A stretch of 64,000 nucleotides of DNA from Maricaulis sp. Its GTDB lineage: Bacteria > Pseudomonadota > Alphaproteobacteria > Caulobacterales > Maricaulaceae. The first letter of the stretch is position 1; every line of letters begins with the position of its first letter. Below are positions 50,924 to 60,005 of the stretch, one piece after another. Where the stretch lies: positions 1 through 64,000 of the forward strand of contig NZ_JADFAJ010000004.1 in assembly GCF_015665295.1 (NCBI RefSeq), in the 5' to 3' direction. A program made the translations under genes and the position numbers. The notes below the pieces were generated by a model. That model searched no databases and was not told the DNA's origin. It saw only the letters and a program-made list of their open reading frames with translations.

Positions 50924-52384
50924 ATGGACACACCGGTTTGTCCGGCGCGCAATGCCGGCTGGCCCCGCCTTGCGGTGGCGGCCTTGGCAATATCACTCAT
51001 GGTTTTCGGCCACCCATTCGCTGCCGCGTTCGCCGATGACCGGCCCGGCGGCACCCTGTCGCCGCCGGTGGCAGCCCGATTGCTGGAATTGATCGAGCTG
51101 GAGGGCCTGGAGGCCTGGGACGAGGCGGAGGCCGGCTATGCCGCAATGATCGAGGGCTGGTCGCTGAGCCCCTATGAGCGGGCCATCCTGCTGCGCCAGC
51201 GCGGCCGTGCCCGCTATGAACTCGACAGCATGGACGGCGCCATCAGCGACTGGCGCACCGTGATTGCGCTGGCAAATCTTCCCGATGACGATTTGAACGC
51301 GCTGCGGATCAATACCGGACAGCTTCTGATGGTCGATGGCCAGTATCGCGCCGGCATCAATCTGACCGAGGCGGCGATCGGACATGGCGTTGCGGTGAAC
51401 GCCGACCTCGCGATGCGACTGGCCCAGGCCTATGCCCAGGACGATGATCATCAGGGCGGCCTGGCCTATGCCCGCGATGCGTTCACGCTTGCCGAGGCAG
51501 ACGGTGCGGAGGGGCGGCAACACATTTCCGTCCTGCTCTATTACTACCAGCAGCTCGAACGCCTGCCCGACCAGATGGCGCTGATGGAGCTGATGGTGGC
51601 GCGCTGGCCCGATGAGAAGGCCAACTGGACCAGCTATGCCGCATTGCTGGCACAAAATGGCCGGGAGGCTGATGCCTTCGAGGTCAATCGCATCATGTAT
51701 CTGAACGGCATGCTCACCTCGAGCGAGGAGCTGGTACGGCTGGCGCAATACTATTCCTATTACGACTACCCTTATGGCGGCGCGGTCATGCTCGAGCGCG
51801 AGCTCAATGCCGGGCGGGTTGAAGCGTCTGTGAGCAATTTGCAGCTGCTGGCCAATCTCTGGCGGCATGCCCGTGAGTGGGAGCGCGCCCTGCCGGTTCT
51901 GGAACGCGTCGCCACCACGTCGGGCCATGGCCGTGACTACGAGGCCTATGGCGAGGCACTGTACCGGGCCGCGCAGTTCAGCGAGGCCGAGGCGGTATTC
52001 CTGCAGGCCATCAATCGCGGCGGCCTGTCTCGGCCCGGGGATACCTGGACCTATGTCGGCAATGCCCGCATGGAACTCGGCCGGCTGAACGCCGCCGAAC
52101 AGGCCTTCCTGCGGGCGCTTGACTGGGATTACTCACGTGCCGGGGCGCAGGGCTGGCTCGATTTCATCGCGTCCAAGCGCGCTGTCCTGCGCGCGGCTCG
52201 CGAGCTGGAAATCCTGACCACGATCGAGTCCTGCGAAATCGACATCGAACGGCTTCGTCGCCAGGTCGTGGTGTCCGAGGACGAGTATGACAGCGAGGGC
52301 CGGCGCGTACTGGCACTGCCAGCCCCGTGCGAGCCCTGGTTTGACAGCTATGGCCATCGCCTGCCGGATCCGGAGCGGACTTGA
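50924..52384 (+). CDS. TPR protein, copy 2 (paralogue of 49130-50650)
   Basis: This 486-residue protein has a signal peptide (about 1-38) and the same TPR solenoid. Matching segments with copy 1 include SPYERAILLRQRGRARYELD, YYQQLERLPDQMALMELMV, and LQLLANLWRHAREWERALPVL. The C-terminal two-Cys region is kept (ESCEIDIERL, APCEPWF). GGAGAAGG lies just before the ATG. It is placed between the first operon's terminator and the second tonB gene, so the TPR-TonB order is reversed relative to the first set. Confidence 0.87.
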   Translation: MDTPVCPARNAGWPRLAVAALAISLMVFGHPFAAAFADDRPGGTLSPPVAARLLELIELEGLEAWDEAEAGYAAMIEGWSLSPYERAILLRQRGRARYELDSMDGAISDWRTVIALANLPDDDLNALRINTGQLLMVDGQYRAGINLTEAAIGHGVAVNADLAMRLAQAYAQDDDHQGGLAYARDAFTLAEADGAEGRQHISVLLYYYQQLERLPDQMALMELMVARWPDEKANWTSYAALLAQNGREADAFEVNRIMYLNGMLTSSEELVRLAQYYSYYDYPYGGAVMLERELNAGRVEASVSNLQLLANLWRHAREWERALPVLERVATTSGHGRDYEAYGEALYRAAQFSEAEAVFLQAINRGGLSRPGDTWTYVGNARMELGRLNAAEQAFLRALDWDYSRAGAQGWLDFIASKRAVLRAARELEILTTIESCEIDIERLRRQVVVSEDEYDSEGRRVLALPAPCEPWFDSYGHRLPDPERT

Positions 52385-52608
52385 GGCCGGCCCGGACAAG
52401 ACCCCGCAATCGCCCCATTTGACCGTGATTGCGCCCCGCTTTTGCCCCGCCGCGTGGCGAGGCTGATCCTGCGGCCGGGCCTCGTGTTGTGAGGACGGGC
52501 CGCACCGGCCAACCCGGCGCCGGTTCACGGCGCCGGGCACTTGGCCGGCTTGCTAGGGGCATACCTCTGTGAGGCCATGCAGAACACGCCCGTGGGGAGG
52601 CCTGTTCA

Positions 52609-53226
52609 ATGACAGCCATGATCCAAAATCTTCGCACACCAATCGTGTTGCCGGTTGCGGCCGCCATCACCGTTGGTCTTTTTCTCCTGATGCGCGACCT
52701 GATCGCCGTTCCGATGGTGGAGCGGGTTCAGGAGGTCGAGACGCCGCGCTTTTCGATCAATGAGGTGCCGGAAGACGACCTGCCGGACGTTCGTGTCCAA
52801 ATCGTCGATATTCCGGCAGTGGAACCACCGCCACCGCTGGAGCGCCTGCCGGTTGACCGGGCCGTGCCGACTGACCCCGGTGCCGGGATCTCCCACGCGC
52901 TGCCTCCGGTCGAGCCGCCGGTCCTGAACAATCGGGATGGCCTGACACGTGTGGACGGGAACCCGGTCCCCATCGTGCGCATCGAACCGGTCTATCCGGC
53001 GCGGGAAGCCGAACGCGGCAATTCGGGCAGTTGCACGGTGATCTTCGACATCACGCCTGATGGCTCGACGACCAATATCCGGGCGCTGTCCTGCGACAGC
53101 GGTGCGTTTGAACGGGCGACCGTCACCGCCGTCAGTCGCTGGCGCTACAACCCGCAGGTCGAGAATGGCCAGCCCGTCCTGTTCCAGGGCGCCACGACAC
53201 GGCTGGACTACCGTCTCGACGGCTAG
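52609..53226 (+). CDS. tonB: TonB-family energy transducer, copy 2
   Basis: The 205-residue product is the same length as the first TonB. It has a membrane helix near 12-28, a Pro/Glu linker (PAVEPPPPLERLP) and a C-terminal domain with VRIEPVYPAREAERGNSGSCTVIF and SRWRYNPQVENGQ. It is clearly a paralogue of 48372-48989 and shares its unusual Cys pair in the C-domain. The 225-bp spacer upstream is GC-rich with a CCGGCGCC...GGCGCCGG dyad. The second TonB may serve a different receptor set using the same ExbB/D motor. Confidence 0.9.
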   Translation: MTAMIQNLRTPIVLPVAAAITVGLFLLMRDLIAVPMVERVQEVETPRFSINEVPEDDLPDVRVQIVDIPAVEPPPPLERLPVDRAVPTDPGAGISHALPPVEPPVLNNRDGLTRVDGNPVPIVRIEPVYPAREAERGNSGSCTVIFDITPDGSTTNIRALSCDSGAFERATVTAVSRWRYNPQVENGQPVLFQGATTRLDYRLDG

Positions 53227-53232
53227 GAAAAG

Positions 53233-53265
53233 AAAAAGGCCCGGATCATCGATCCGGGCCTTGCT
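53233..53265. terminator. Bidirectional terminator between tonB copy 2 and the S9 peptidase
   Basis: Ten-base arms GGCCCGGATC (53238-53247) and GATCCGGGCC (53251-53260) enclose a 3-nt loop. The plus-strand tail is weak (TTGCT), but the minus-strand tail is a strong run of five T, so it mainly terminates the S9 peptidase gene ending at 53286. Confidence 0.88.
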
Positions 53266-53285
53266 CGTTTGCGCTGCAAGCCGCG

Positions 53286-55559
53286 CTATTCAGCGGCGAT
53301 CGCTTCGACTTCCTCGTCGGCCAGGCCGACCGCCATCAGGGCGAAGGCCCAGTTGAGGGCGGTTTCGCGCAGGCTGTCGAAGCGGCCGGAGGCGCCGCCA
53401 TGGCCGGCCCCCATATTCATCTTCAACAGGGTCAGACCGTCATCGGTCCGGCGCTCGCGCAGGCGCGCGACGTATTTGGTCGGCTCCCAATAGGTGACGC
53501 GCGGATCGGTCAGGCCGCCCGTGGCCAGGACATGGGGATAGGCCATTTCCTGGATCTGGTCGTAGGGCGAGTATTCGATCATCGTCTGGTAGTCTGCCGC
53601 GTTCTCGATCGGATTGCCCCATTCCGGCCATTCCGGCGGGGTCAGCGGCAGTTCCGGATCCGACATGGTGTTGATCACGTCGACGAAGGGAACAGCCGCG
53701 ATGGCACCGGCAAACAGGTCGGGCTGGAGATTGATCGCAGCGCCGACAAGCAGGCCACCGGCCGAGCCGCCATAGGCGACGATCTGGCCGCGCGACGTGT
53801 ATCCGAGTTCCGCCAACGCCTCGCCGGACGATACAAAGTCGCGGAAGGTGTTGATCTTGTTTTCCAGCTTGCCGTCCAGATACCACTGATAGCCATTCGC
53901 CATGCCGCCGCGGATATGGGCGGTGGCATAGACCATGCCGCGATCGACCAGCGAGAGCGGGGTGACGCGGAAGGCGGCCGGAATGGTGATGCCGTAGGAG
54001 CCATAGCCGTAGAGCAGCAGCGGCGCCGTGCCATCGATCGGCGTGTCACGGTGATAGAGGATGGTGACCGGGATCTGAGCCCCGTCATGCGCCTCGGCCA
54101 TGATGCGGCGCACGACATAGTCTTCCGGATCATGCCCGGACGGCACTTCCTGGCGCTTCAGCAGGGTGCGGTCGCGCGTGCGCAGATTGTAGTCATAGGT
54201 CTCCTCCGGCGTGGACGGGCTCTCATAGGAGAAGCGCAGCACGTCGGTGGCGAACTCGTATCCCGCCGAGGCGCCGAGTGAATAGGCCTCCTCGTCGAAG
54301 TCGATATTGTATTCCTCGCCGGTCGCGTATTCATGCACGACGATGCGCGGCAGGGCATTCTCCCGCTCGACGCGGACCTGCCAATCGGCAAAACCGATGA
54401 CTCCATTGATCAGCGTGCCGGGGCGATGGGGGATGAAATCCTCCCAGTTTTCCCGGCCCGGATTGTCGAGCGGCGCCGACATGATCTTGAAGTCGACCGC
54501 GCCATCCAGATTGGTCCGGAAGTAGTAACGGTCCGAAGCCTCGGTCAGGTAGTACTCCACGTCATCCTCGCGTGCCGCGATCAGGACCGGTTCGGCGGCC
54601 GGGTCATTGGCGTCGATCAGGCGCAGCTCGTTCGAGGTGTGGCCGCCGGCATTGATCACGATGTGATTGTGGTTGTCGCTCAGGCCGACCGAGACGAAGT
54701 AGCCGTCATCCGGCTCTTCATAGATCAGCTCTGACGGCCCGCCATTGGCCGACTGGCGATAGACGCGCTTGGAGCGGCCATTATCGTCGCGCCAGACCCA
54801 GTAAAGGGTGGCGCTGTCATTGGCCCAGGTGAAATCGCCCGAACTTTCATCGGTCAGGGTCGCGACGATGGCGCCGGTGGCGACGTCCTTGACGCGGATC
54901 TCGTAATACTCCGAACCGCGCACATCGACGCCGAAGGCGACATAGCGGTGGTCCGGCGAATGCTCCATGTCGGAGAAGTCGAGATAGTCGAAATCGGCCG
55001 CTTCCGCGTCACCATCGACCAGCACTTCTTCCTCGCCCATCGGCTCGCCGGTTTCCGGATCGACCGGACGGCGGGCGAAGACCGGATACTGGCCGCCTTC
55101 GCGATAACGCGTGTAGTAGGCATAGTCGCCATCTCGCTCGGGCACCGAGCTGTCATCTTCCTTGATGCGGCCGCGGATCTCCTGGAAAATCCGCTCCTGC
55201 AGGGCTTCGGTCGGCGCCATGACAGCGTCGAGATAGGCATTCTCCGCCTCGAGGAGCTCGCGGACATCTGTGTCCAGCACCTCCGGCTCGCGCATGACCT
55301 GCTGCCAGTTCTCGTCCTTGATCCACTGGTATTCGTCGACGCGTGTGAAACCGACCTGTTCAATGGTGACCGGTCGCTGTTCGGCGCGTGGTGGCTCGAG
55401 GCCCTGGGCACGGGTGATCAGGGCGCCGTGCGTGGTCACGGTGGTGGTCGCGGTGGCGGCCGGATTGTCGGACGTCATGTCAGTCTCCTGGCTGCAGGCG
55501 ACGAGTGCGAGACCGGCAAGTCCCACGCCCATTCGCCTGGCAAGCGGCAAATAACGCAT
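53286..55559 (-). CDS. S9-family peptidase, oligopeptidase B-like lipoprotein
   Basis: The 757-residue protein has a lipobox LVAC (acylated Cys near 22), an N-terminal seven-bladed propeller (about 80-480), and a C-terminal alpha/beta-hydrolase domain with the nucleophile Ser at about 599 in AYGGSAGG. An acidic WGNP-like strand and a C-terminal catalytic His in GAGHGG follow. GGSAGG and overall length fit oligopeptidase B, which cuts small peptides after Arg or Lys. A lipoprotein version acting in the periplasm is unusual compared with cytosolic PtrB. It is monocistronic and ends at a shared terminator. Confidence 0.88.
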   Translation of the reverse strand: MRYLPLARRMGVGLAGLALVACSQETDMTSDNPAATATTTVTTHGALITRAQGLEPPRAEQRPVTIEQVGFTRVDEYQWIKDENWQQVMREPEVLDTDVRELLEAENAYLDAVMAPTEALQERIFQEIRGRIKEDDSSVPERDGDYAYYTRYREGGQYPVFARRPVDPETGEPMGEEEVLVDGDAEAADFDYLDFSDMEHSPDHRYVAFGVDVRGSEYYEIRVKDVATGAIVATLTDESSGDFTWANDSATLYWVWRDDNGRSKRVYRQSANGGPSELIYEEPDDGYFVSVGLSDNHNHIVINAGGHTSNELRLIDANDPAAEPVLIAAREDDVEYYLTEASDRYYFRTNLDGAVDFKIMSAPLDNPGRENWEDFIPHRPGTLINGVIGFADWQVRVERENALPRIVVHEYATGEEYNIDFDEEAYSLGASAGYEFATDVLRFSYESPSTPEETYDYNLRTRDRTLLKRQEVPSGHDPEDYVVRRIMAEAHDGAQIPVTILYHRDTPIDGTAPLLLYGYGSYGITIPAAFRVTPLSLVDRGMVYATAHIRGGMANGYQWYLDGKLENKINTFRDFVSSGEALAELGYTSRGQIVAYGGSAGGLLVGAAINLQPDLFAGAIAAVPFVDVINTMSDPELPLTPPEWPEWGNPIENAADYQTMIEYSPYDQIQEMAYPHVLATGGLTDPRVTYWEPTKYVARLRERRTDDGLTLLKMNMGAGHGGASGRFDSLRETALNWAFALMAVGLADEEVEAIAAE

Positions 55560-55582
55560 GTGTTTCCCCTCAAGTGTTTGGC

Positions 55583-55990
55583 CTACGTCTCGCCGTCACC
55601 GGGCTTGAAGTCCAGCACGCCGCCATTGGTACAATAGCGTTGGCCGGTTGGCTGCGGTCCGTCCGCAAAGACGTGGCCGAGATGGGCGCCGCAATTGGCG
55701 CAATGGATTTCGGTGCGCGGCAGGCGCAGCTTGTAATCGGTCTTGGTCTCGACATTGTCGCCGCCGAGCGGTTCCCAGAAGGAGGGCCAGCCCGAACCGC
55801 TGTCATACTTGGCGCTCGACGCAAAAAGCGGGATGTCGCAGACCTTGCAGTGATAGGCGCCGGCCCGCTTCTCCGTGTTGAACGGGTGGGTGAAGGCGCG
55901 CTCGGTCCCTTCCTCGAAGGCGATCGCATAGGTGTGCGGATCAAGCCTGGCCTTCAGGGCTGCGATTTCGGTCTCACTCAGTTTCGGCAT
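55583..55990 (-). CDS. msrB: Peptide-methionine (R)-S-oxide reductase
   Basis: This 135-residue protein has MsrB motifs: HCKVCD with Cys 48 and 51 and HCANCG with Cys 97 and 100 as zinc ligands, SGSGWPSFWEPL, GHVFADGP, and RYCTNGGVL with the catalytic Cys at 120. It reduces methionine-R-sulfoxide in proteins. Its start overlaps the end of the MFS gene by 17 bases, so it is coupled to it. The ATG at 55990 fits the family N-terminus. Confidence 0.95.
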   Translation of the reverse strand: MPKLSETEIAALKARLDPHTYAIAFEEGTERAFTHPFNTEKRAGAYHCKVCDIPLFASSAKYDSGSGWPSFWEPLGGDNVETKTDYKLRLPRTEIHCANCGAHLGHVFADGPQPTGQRYCTNGGVLDFKPGDGET

Positions 55991-57377
55991 TCGGGTGCTC
56001 CGCGGCAGCTGTATCGTCCGGGCCGGCCAGCGCATGGGTCTGGCCCCGTCTGACAGACAATATGGGTGTTGTCAGGCAGATGACCACCAGCACGATGCCC
56101 AGTCCGAACATCGGGATCAGCGCCGAGACATTGGGTCCGAGCTGGCCGACCACGATGCCCATCAGCACGGCGCCGGCCGGCATGCCGCCAAACAGGCCCA
56201 GCTGATAGACCGACATGACACGCGCCAGCTTGTCCGGCGGCGCCTGTTCCTGCACCACCGAGCGCGACAGTGAAATCGCGACGCCGGCGCCCAGCCCCCA
56301 GCCGAAAACCAGCAGGTAGAGCGACCAGAAGGGCAGGTGGAAATAGAAGGCGCCCGTGGCCATGACGGTCACGGCCTGGGCCAGGATGAGAGCGCGGCCG
56401 GGCTTTTCGATCTGGCCGAATTTCACCAGCGCCACATTGGCCACCAGGGCTCCCACCCAGAAGGCGACCATCAGGCTGGCGATTTCCGGGAATCCGCCGC
56501 CATAGCTCTCGCGGATGATCAGCGGAATCAGGACGAGGAAGGCGCCGCCGACCACGAGAATGCCGAGCGCGATCATGATCAGCGTCATCGGCATCAGCAC
56601 GGGCGAGGTGAAGACCGCCTTCACCCCGTCGGCAAGGTCGGCCATCGGATGGGCGGTCGACTTGTTGCGCTTGGAGCCGAGGCGCGGCAGGAAGGCGGCC
56701 GAGACGCCGCCGATGCACAGGCCAGCCGCCTGCAGCAGGAAGAGGGTGCCGGGCCCGGTATAGGCGGCGAAATAGCCGACCGCCATGCCCGCGATCTGGG
56801 CGCCGAACTGGACCGCCGAGGCCATCACCACGGCACGCTGCAGCTCGATCCCGCCATGGCGCGTGCGCGCCGAGATGCGCACCACCGGATTGATGGCGCT
56901 GTCGCGGGCCGGCATGACGAAACCGCCAGCGACCCCGATCAGCAAGGCAAAGCACACCATCACCCAATAGGTCAGATGGTCGGTTAGCAGCATCAGGCCC
57001 AGCGCGCCTGCCGACAGGCCGGCGAAGATGTAGAAATAGAAGACGATGCCGCGTCGGTCCTTGCGCTCGGCGAGGACACCGGCGAAGGGCAGGAGCAGCA
57101 TCATCGGGGCGGTCAGGGCCGCCTGGGCCAGACCGAGCCGCTCCGGGCTTTCTTCCAGGGTGAAGGTGATGACGCCGGGAAACAGCGTCGTTTGCAGGCC
57201 GAAGCCGAAGAACCAGCCGGCCACCAGGACCAGGTAGGCGCCGAAGGGCGGCATGCGCAATTTGCGATTGCCGGCGAGGGGACGAAAGACGGGCAAGGGC
57301 GGGTGGGTCTTCTGCGGGCTGGAGGATGCGGTCGTTGAAAACCGGCGTAATTTGTATTGCGCCTTGTCTAGCAACAT
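55974..57377 (-). CDS. Major facilitator superfamily transporter
   Basis: The ~467-residue product has about twelve membrane spans beginning near residue 43 (GAYLVLVAGWFFGFGLQ), preceded by a basic cytoplasmic tail. AGVLAERKDRRG between spans 2 and 3 is the MFS motif A. The topology resembles the enterobactin/macrolide exporter-like MFS_3 group. The substrate is unknown. The ATG at 57377 has AGGG nearby; a TTG five codons earlier and an ATG at 57254 are alternatives. It diverges from the DoxX-like gene with only ~40 bp between starts, so their promoters must overlap the coding 5' ends. Confidence 0.85.
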   Translation of the reverse strand: MLLDKAQYKLRRFSTTASSSPQKTHPPLPVFRPLAGNRKLRMPPFGAYLVLVAGWFFGFGLQTTLFPGVITFTLEESPERLGLAQAALTAPMMLLLPFAGVLAERKDRRGIVFYFYIFAGLSAGALGLMLLTDHLTYWVMVCFALLIGVAGGFVMPARDSAINPVVRISARTRHGGIELQRAVVMASAVQFGAQIAGMAVGYFAAYTGPGTLFLLQAAGLCIGGVSAAFLPRLGSKRNKSTAHPMADLADGVKAVFTSPVLMPMTLIMIALGILVVGGAFLVLIPLIIRESYGGGFPEIASLMVAFWVGALVANVALVKFGQIEKPGRALILAQAVTVMATGAFYFHLPFWSLYLLVFGWGLGAGVAISLSRSVVQEQAPPDKLARVMSVYQLGLFGGMPAGAVLMGIVVGQLGPNVSALIPMFGLGIVLVVICLTTPILSVRRGQTHALAGPDDTAAAEHPNAETE

Positions 57378-57418
57378 GTTGCCCTGTTGCAAATCATGCC
57401 TGTCGAGAAAGGACCCCC

Positions 57419-57853
57419 ATGATGAAATTCGCCAAACCCGGTCTTTGCCTGCTTCTGGCTGCCTTCATGCTGTTCATGGGGTCGCAGAAGTTCGGCGATG
57501 CCAATCCTGTCTTCGCCTTCATCGCGGACCGCTCCGGCCTGGCCTTCTTCGAGCCACAGCTTCGGATGCTGACCGGGGCGCTGGAGGTTCTGGCGGCCCT
57601 GTTGCTGGTCGTGGGCGTCTTCACCAGGCGGCTGGAGGGCTTTGGCAGCCTGCTCTCGCTCGCCGTGATCGGCGGGGCGATCATCTTCCATCTCTCACCC
57701 TGGCTGGGGATCAATGCGCCGGTCGCGCTCGCTGAGGATGGCAGTTACATCCATTCGCCGATGCTGTTCGGCATGGCGGTGGTGTTCGGAGCCCTGGCGG
57801 CGGTCCTGACCTGGCTGGACAGGGACAGGCTGCCGATCATCGGCAAGGGCTGA
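57419..57853 (+). CDS. DoxX-like integral membrane protein
   Basis: This 144-residue protein has four hydrophobic helices (about 8-25, 50-70, 78-98, 115-133). It keeps the GSQKFGDANPVF segment after the first helix and RMLTGALEVLAALLLVVGVF, typical of DoxX/DUF417-like small membrane proteins. DoxX members are linked to quinone, thiol or sulphur redox functions, but many are unassigned. AAAGGA precedes the ATG. Confidence 0.72.
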   Translation: MMKFAKPGLCLLLAAFMLFMGSQKFGDANPVFAFIADRSGLAFFEPQLRMLTGALEVLAALLLVVGVFTRRLEGFGSLLSLAVIGGAIIFHLSPWLGINAPVALAEDGSYIHSPMLFGMAVVFGALAAVLTWLDRDRLPIIGKG

Positions 57854-57931
57854 TCGTTCGGGCCTGGCCCTACCTTTCATTAACGCGCAGGCGTCATCCT
57901 GTCGGTCAGACCGGATCTGACAGGCCCCACA

Positions 57932-59023
57932 ATGGCGAATGCCGAACCCTTTGAGCTCAACGAGCCCGTTGCGTCGCGCACGCGGTCCATCCTGGCAAAG
58001 CGGCTGGCCGATATTGTCGGCCTGCCGTCCAGCCGGATCACGCCGCGCGAGCGCTGGATCGTGGGGGACCTCCTGTATGATGTGATCCGGGCCAGCGATA
58101 TCGACCTGCGCATGCGGTGCGCCAAGCGCCTGTCAGGGCTCAGCGATGCACCGCACCGGCTCTTGCGCACGCTGGCCTGCGATGAGTACGAGGTCGCCGA
58201 ACCGATCCTGGAAGACTGTCTCGCCCTGTCCGATTTCGACATGATGGAGATCGCCCGGGTCGGCAAGCTGCAGCATCGCCTGGCCCTGGCCAAGCGCGAG
58301 AACCTGTCGGCAACCGTGTCGGCCGCCCTGGCCGCCGGTGGCGAGACGCCGGTGATCGAGCGCCTCCTGCGCAACAAGACATCGACCCTGGCCATGCCGA
58401 CGGTCGATCACCTGGTCGGCATGGCGGCCGAGGAATCCAATCTCGCCCACCTCCTGATCAAGCGCGAGGAATTGCGTCCGACCCAGGCCTTCCGCCTGTT
58501 CTGGACCTGCGAGCATGTTGACCGCTACCAGATCCTGGAGCGTTTTGCCGTCGATCGCACGATCCTTATCGACGCCTCGGAGGACATCTTCCCGATGGCG
58601 GCGGACGAGGGCTGGTCCGACCCGATGGTCACCCGCATCCTGCGCTATATTGATCGTCGCCAGCGCAATCGCGACGCCGCCGAGCTGAGTCCCTACGGCT
58701 CGCTGGAAGGCACGATGGAAGCGATGGCGATGGACGGTGCGATGCCTGATATCATCTCCGAGATATCCACCCTCGCCAATGTCGACCGCCGGCTTGTCCT
58801 GCAGATGGTCGACGACATGGCCGGTGAGCCGGCCGCCATCCTGTGCAAGGCGACGGGTCTGAAATGGCCGTATTTCGAGCATTTCTGGCGCGGACTCGGT
58901 CGCTCCATCACCAGCGAACCCGTCGTCCAGGCCCGCAAGGTCTATGACAGCCTTTCGGTGGAAAAGGCCCAGACCGTGCTGCGCTACTGGAACCTGTCGA
59001 TGGAAGACAAGGGCGAGAAATAG
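57932..59023 (+). CDS. DUF2336-domain protein
   Basis: The 363-residue, fully soluble, helix-rich protein has the DUF2336 pattern: LTPRERWIVGDLLYDVIRASDIDLRMRCAKRLS-type helices, repeated short helical units around VAEPILEDCLALSDFDMMEIA, and a C-terminal helical bundle (GEPAAILCKATGLKW). DUF2336 proteins are common in Caulobacterales and Rhodospirillales; their function is unknown, with weak HEAT-like character. It stands alone between the DoxX-like gene and the truncated kinase. Confidence 0.83.
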   Translation: MANAEPFELNEPVASRTRSILAKRLADIVGLPSSRITPRERWIVGDLLYDVIRASDIDLRMRCAKRLSGLSDAPHRLLRTLACDEYEVAEPILEDCLALSDFDMMEIARVGKLQHRLALAKRENLSATVSAALAAGGETPVIERLLRNKTSTLAMPTVDHLVGMAAEESNLAHLLIKREELRPTQAFRLFWTCEHVDRYQILERFAVDRTILIDASEDIFPMAADEGWSDPMVTRILRYIDRRQRNRDAAELSPYGSLEGTMEAMAMDGAMPDIISEISTLANVDRRLVLQMVDDMAGEPAAILCKATGLKWPYFEHFWRGLGRSITSEPVVQARKVYDSLSVEKAQTVLRYWNLSMEDKGEK

Positions 59024-59107
59024 CGGGCTTGGGTCCTTCCCCTTGATGGGGCCCCTTGATGGAGACGGCAGTCCGGCTCGCCCATCAGGGGCAAGGTCCG
59101 GCAAATC

Positions 59108-59482
59108 CTACCGCCCCCGCGCCAGCTCCCATACCTGTCCGGCGCTGAACCGGCCCGCCCCGTCGAGAATCGCCATCGCGTCGCGGTCGCCATAAAGGGC
59201 GCGCGGCAGACGGTTCGCGGTACCCAGGGGCAGCGGGATCAGCGGCAGTGTGCAATTGGCCCGGACAGCCGCCTCGGTCACCGCCCTGATCGTGCCATTG
59301 CCGCCGGCAATGGCGATTGCGTCGGGCTTGCGGGCGATAATCGCTGACACGGCCTGCGCGGTATCGCCATCCAGCTGCTCGATCGCGTGAATGCTGCCAT
59401 GGGCGGACAGGGCATCCAGAAGGGCCTCGTCCTCGCGGGCCAAGCGTCCGCTGCGTGGATTGGCTAGCATGGCAATACGCAT
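59108..59482 (-). CDS. Truncated diacylglycerol kinase catalytic-domain protein (possible pseudogene)
   Basis: From the ATG at 59482 only 124 residues are encoded. They match just the first domain of DAGK_cat/YegS-like lipid kinases: MRIAMLANPRSG at the start and a nucleotide loop AGGNGTIRAV near residue 61. Full enzymes are ~290-300 residues, with a second beta-sandwich domain that is absent here. The key Asp of GGDGT is replaced by Asn, which should impair ATP-Mg binding. The reading frame stops at GR, just where the second domain would begin; the next 80 bases form an inverted-repeat spacer. It is probably an inactive remnant. Confidence 0.62.
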   Translation of the reverse strand: MRIAMLANPRSGRLAREDEALLDALSAHGSIHAIEQLDGDTAQAVSAIIARKPDAIAIAGGNGTIRAVTEAAVRANCTLPLIPLPLGTANRLPRALYGDRDAMAILDGAGRFSAGQVWELARGR

Positions 59483-59605
59483 CTTCCGTCCACGTTTGGC
59501 CGAACGACGCAAAGCATGGGGATTGTCAGTCACCGCGTCCACCTTGCCGAGCGGACCGGGTCCGCTAATTCGAAGGCCGGACCCATTTGAGAAGGAGCGT
59601 TGTCC

Positions 59606-59869
59606 ATGAAATGCCCGGTTGACGGTGAAACCCTGGTAATGGCGGATCGCAGTGGCGTTGAGATCGATTATTGCCCGTCCTGTCGCGGTGTCTGGCTGGA
59701 CCGGGGTGAACTCGACAAGATCATCGAACGGTCTGTGCCTGCCGCAACTGTTGCGCCGCGCGGCGAGGACCTTCATCGCGACACGTCCCGCTCCGATGGC
59801 TATCGCCGGGACGGGCGGCATCACCACAAGAAGCGCGAGAGCTTCCTGTCGGAACTGTTCGACTTCTGA
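59606..59869 (+). CDS. Zinc-ribbon (TFIIB-type) small protein
   Basis: The ATG at 59606 follows AAGGAG by eight bases. The 87-residue product has a CPVDG...CPSCRGVWLDRGELDKI signature of zf-TFIIB proteins, with two Cys pairs forming the zinc site. A His/Arg-rich linker and an acidic FLSELFDF end follow. The function is unknown. Such proteins are often near stress or RNA genes, but nothing here tells. It is divergent from the truncated kinase. Confidence 0.86.
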   Translation: MKCPVDGETLVMADRSGVEIDYCPSCRGVWLDRGELDKIIERSVPAATVAPRGEDLHRDTSRSDGYRRDGRHHHKKRESFLSELFDF

Positions 59870-60005
59870 TCCCTGTCCGGCCGGTGGGTTGAGGCCCGGG
59901 CCGCCACAAACGGTCCGTCTGCATCTTCCTCGCCGCTTCGTCTGGTCAAGCTTCGCCTGAGGGGCTAATTACCGGGTAAGCAGCGTTATCGCGCGGGGAG
60001 TTTCC

